Assembly: GCA_016710765.1 (NCBI GenBank)
Contig: JADJUJ010000004.1
Span: forward strand, 186,001-250,000
Reading direction: 5' to 3'
From: Lewinellaceae bacterium
GTDB lineage: Bacteria > Bacteroidota > Bacteroidia > Chitinophagales > Saprospiraceae
Length of the DNA: 64,000 nucleotides
Shown: positions 62,436 through 64,000 of the stretch, in pieces
Layout of the letters: each line of letters opens with the position of its first letter
How positions within the stretch are numbered: the stretch's first letter is position 1
Made by a program: the position numbers and the translations under genes
Notes under the pieces: model-generated
What the model was told of the DNA's origin: nothing
What the model saw: only the letters and a program-made list of their open reading frames with translations
Database searches by the model: none

Positions 62436-62999
62436 ATGGACCAAGTACCGCCTACTTATTGCGACTGGATCAACCGAATGCCCGAATCGGAACAAGAACT
62501 TCACCGCCAATACCACGACGAACAGTACGGCTTCCCCATCGAAAGTGATCAGGAACTGTTCTGCCGGCTAATACTGGAGATAAATCAGGCTGGTCTCAGC
62601 TGGACCACCATCCTGAAAAAGCAAGAGGGCTTCCGAAAAGCGTACCACAATTTCGACATAGCAAAAGTGGCGGACTACGGCGATACCGACAAAGCCCGGC
62701 TGCTCAATGATCCCCACATCATCAGGAACCGCCTGAAAGTGGAAGCGGCTATCCACAACGCACAGGTCATCCAGCGTTTACAGGCAGATTACGGCTCTTT
62801 TAAAAACTGGCTTGATGAGCAGCACCCTGCATCGCGTGAGGAATGGACTAAAATCTTCAAAAAAAACTTCCGCTTCACTGGCGGAGAAATTGTCAACGAA
62901 TTTCTGGTGAGCACCGGATACCTGCCCGGGGCGCATGGCCCGAATTGTCCGGTTTTCCATAAAATCAAACAGGCGAACCCTGCGTGGATGAATGCTTGA
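62436..62999 (+). CDS. tag: DNA-3-methyladenine glycosylase I
   Basis: From the ATG at 62436 the protein has 187 residues. It keeps the Tag core: YCDW, QYHDEQYG, LFCRLILEINQAGLSWTTILKKQEGFRKAYHNFD and a C-terminal HGPNCPVF, with Cys/His zinc ligands at both ends. It removes 3-methyladenine from DNA. The length matches E. coli Tag. Confidence 0.95.
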   Translation: MDQVPPTYCDWINRMPESEQELHRQYHDEQYGFPIESDQELFCRLILEINQAGLSWTTILKKQEGFRKAYHNFDIAKVADYGDTDKARLLNDPHIIRNRLKVEAAIHNAQVIQRLQADYGSFKNWLDEQHPASREEWTKIFKKNFRFTGGEIVNEFLVSTGYLPGAHGPNCPVFHKIKQANPAWMNA

Positions 63000-63017
63000 C
63001 CCGCTCCTGGAAGGGCA

Positions 63018-63596
63018 CTATAGATTAGGGGGTATGTCCACCATGGTTCCGTACATCTTGTTTTTTCGGGTCATTTTTATCAGATAGGCAAGTCGTTTAT
63101 CGGCCGCTTCAGGGTTGGTACGGTAGGATTCCAACACAAATCCGATTCTAATTTTCTGGTATACCATGGGGAATGCCTGAAAATTTGTCCAAACCTCCAC
63201 ATCTGCCTGAAGTTGCTGTAAAATTTCATCGGGAATCAACAAAGGATCATCGGGACTTCCCAGCAGGTGCTGAATGGGCGCCAGCCCGGCCGCTGTCATT
63301 TTCCACAACTTTTGGAGTTTAAAAATCCGCTGCCGATTGAGTTCGGAGAGGAAGCTTTTAGGGCGGCGGGGGGTAAACCGTTGCACCGAGCTTTCGTGAT
63401 CGTACTTTTTGGCCAGGCCATCGATCCAGCCAAAACAAAGCGCCTCTTCTACGGCATCATTATAAGGCATGGATGGTTTTGGACTGGCCTTGTGGTACGT
63501 TTGGAGCCAAATTTCAGGCGCAGATTGGTGGTTTTTCTCCAACCATGCGCGCCAGTCGCCTCGGTCGGGGGCATAGTAGACAGTAGTAATTTCCAT
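63018..63596 (-). CDS. YdeI/OmpD-associated family protein
   Basis: This 192-residue protein shows the YdeI pattern: WRAWLEKNHQSAPEIWL, YNDAVEEALCFGWIDGLAKKYD, VQRFTPRRPKSFLSELNRQR and a C-terminal YLIKMTRKNKMYG. The family is linked to stress or peptide resistance in some hosts, but its activity is not established. Confidence 0.9.
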   Translation of the reverse strand: MEITTVYYAPDRGDWRAWLEKNHQSAPEIWLQTYHKASPKPSMPYNDAVEEALCFGWIDGLAKKYDHESSVQRFTPRRPKSFLSELNRQRIFKLQKLWKMTAAGLAPIQHLLGSPDDPLLIPDEILQQLQADVEVWTNFQAFPMVYQKIRIGFVLESYRTNPEAADKRLAYLIKMTRKNKMYGTMVDIPPNL

Positions 63597-63623
63597 AAGT
63601 TGGATTCTGGACTTTGGCAGCTA

Positions 63624-63658
63624 AAATAACCCCCATTGTGGCCGGATCACAATGGGGG
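63624..63658 (-). terminator. Terminator after the Gly-rich gene
   Basis: A perfect 11-bp stem CCCCCATTGTG / CACAATGGGGG with a 7-nt loop is followed on the minus strand by TTATTTTA. Confidence 0.75.
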
Positions 63659-63668
63659 GCTACACAAA

Positions 63669-64000
63669 TTAACTGTTTCCTTTGTTGATCATACCTTGCA
63701 GGAAGCCGCCGATGCCACCACCAGCGCCACCCAGCACACCGCCACCTAGCAGAGAGCCCAGCAAGCCGGAAGCAGAGTCGCCCATAAGGCCGCCCAGCAT
63801 ACCGCCCAATCCGGGATCACCCATTGCCTGTGCTACTGCACCCAGCACGCCACCACCAAGGGCGCCGGACATGGCGCCATTTTTAGCATCTTGTTTTAAT
63901 AAAATGCCCGCCAGGGCACTTACAACCGGTACGGCCCAGGTAGCTGAGCCTGCCGGCAAAAATTTGTTGGCGAGAAAACCAACAATGAGGGTTATTGCAG
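63669..64000 (-). CDS. Gly/Leu-rich small protein, N-terminus beyond window
   Basis: The frame stays open from the stop at 63669 to the window edge. The visible 110 residues run AITLIVGFLANKFLPAGSATW and then a Gly/Leu/Met-rich region (GALGGGVLGAVAQAMG, MLGGLMGDSASGLLGSLLGGG). It looks like the Bacteroidota proteins with a DUF937-like, Gly-rich helical tail. No signal is visible because the N-terminus is missing. A TTG at 63959 is not a convincing start. Confidence 0.75.
   Translation of the reverse strand, partial: AITLIVGFLANKFLPAGSATWAVPVVSALAGILLKQDAKNGAMSGALGGGVLGAVAQAMGDPGLGGMLGGLMGDSASGLLGSLLGGGVLGGAGGGIGGFLQGMINKGNS

Noticed and set aside
1..64000. CRISPR arrays, rRNA, integrases, prophage modules
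   Set aside because: I saw no direct-repeat spacer arrays, rRNA or phage or integrase genes while reading both strands.

Overview
The window looks like a contiguous piece of chromosome from a Bacteroidota bacterium, most likely of the Saprospiraceae/Lewinella/Haliscomenobacter type. The evidence is: secreted proteins ending in type IX secretion (T9SS) sorting domains (16962-18707, 31385-32608, 53217-55823); Bacteroidota promoters of the form TTG-N21-TAnnTTTG; a bacterial geranylgeranylglyceryl phosphate synthase; HPPD; and fused DAHP synthase/chorismate mutase. It is mostly housekeeping sequence. I saw no prophage, integrase, CRISPR array or rRNA. Mobile-type sequence is limited to one RAYT (REP-associated tyrosine transposase) and several intergenic palindromes.

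Layout. 1-11.3 kb: secreted, TonB-domain, WG-repeat and TraB/GumN proteins, a TonB-dependent receptor with a small partner, a DUF2064 glycosyltransferase-like gene, a RAYT with a REP-like doublet, and the NatAB-type ABC exporter. 11.4-26.1 kb: an aldehyde dehydrogenase of the aminomuconate-semialdehyde type, an HtrA-like protease, an SDR plus DinB-like pair, a cyclophilin, a T9SS cargo protein, a PG-binding repeat protein, an HD hydrolase, HPPD, a lipoprotein and a DUF5691 protein. 26.3-38.6 kb: a GH3/beta-lactamase fusion, a YgjP-like metalloprotease, tRNA-Asn, a PfkB kinase, a LamG/T9SS protein, cytochrome c, an SDR, a rhomboid, a DEAD-box helicase, truA and a TPR protein. 38.6-50 kb: rplU-rpmA, crcB, tryptophan 2,3-dioxygenase, a MoxR ATPase, GGGP synthase, rsgA, cydAB, 3-hydroxyanthranilate dioxygenase, lpxD, exonuclease III and an outer-membrane beta-barrel. 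50.1-59.2 kb: a tryptophan locus trpGD-trpCF-(opposed secreted protein)-trpB-trpA-DAHPS/CM. 59.2-64 kb: a serine hydrolase, DUF4197, a membrane protein, tag, a YdeI-like protein and a partial Gly-rich protein.

The most interesting signal is a 30-bp dyad that overlaps the promoters of both trpGD and trpB. The two copies keep the same symmetric pairs and show one compensatory T-A to C-G change, which points to an unrecognised trp operator. Other notable points are an L27 protein that carries the helix-hairpin-helix tail I would expect on L21, a separated MoxR and DUF5691 pair from a known predicted conflict-type system, and three kinds of long intergenic palindrome.

Caution on data quality. 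Seven genes are broken by single small indels (13680, 25335, 27641, 33057, 35965, 45955, 51263), several of them in homopolymers and some in genes that should be functional (trpGD, cydA). This looks more like uncorrected sequencing or assembly error than biology, so these genes are annotated as whole loci with the break noted.
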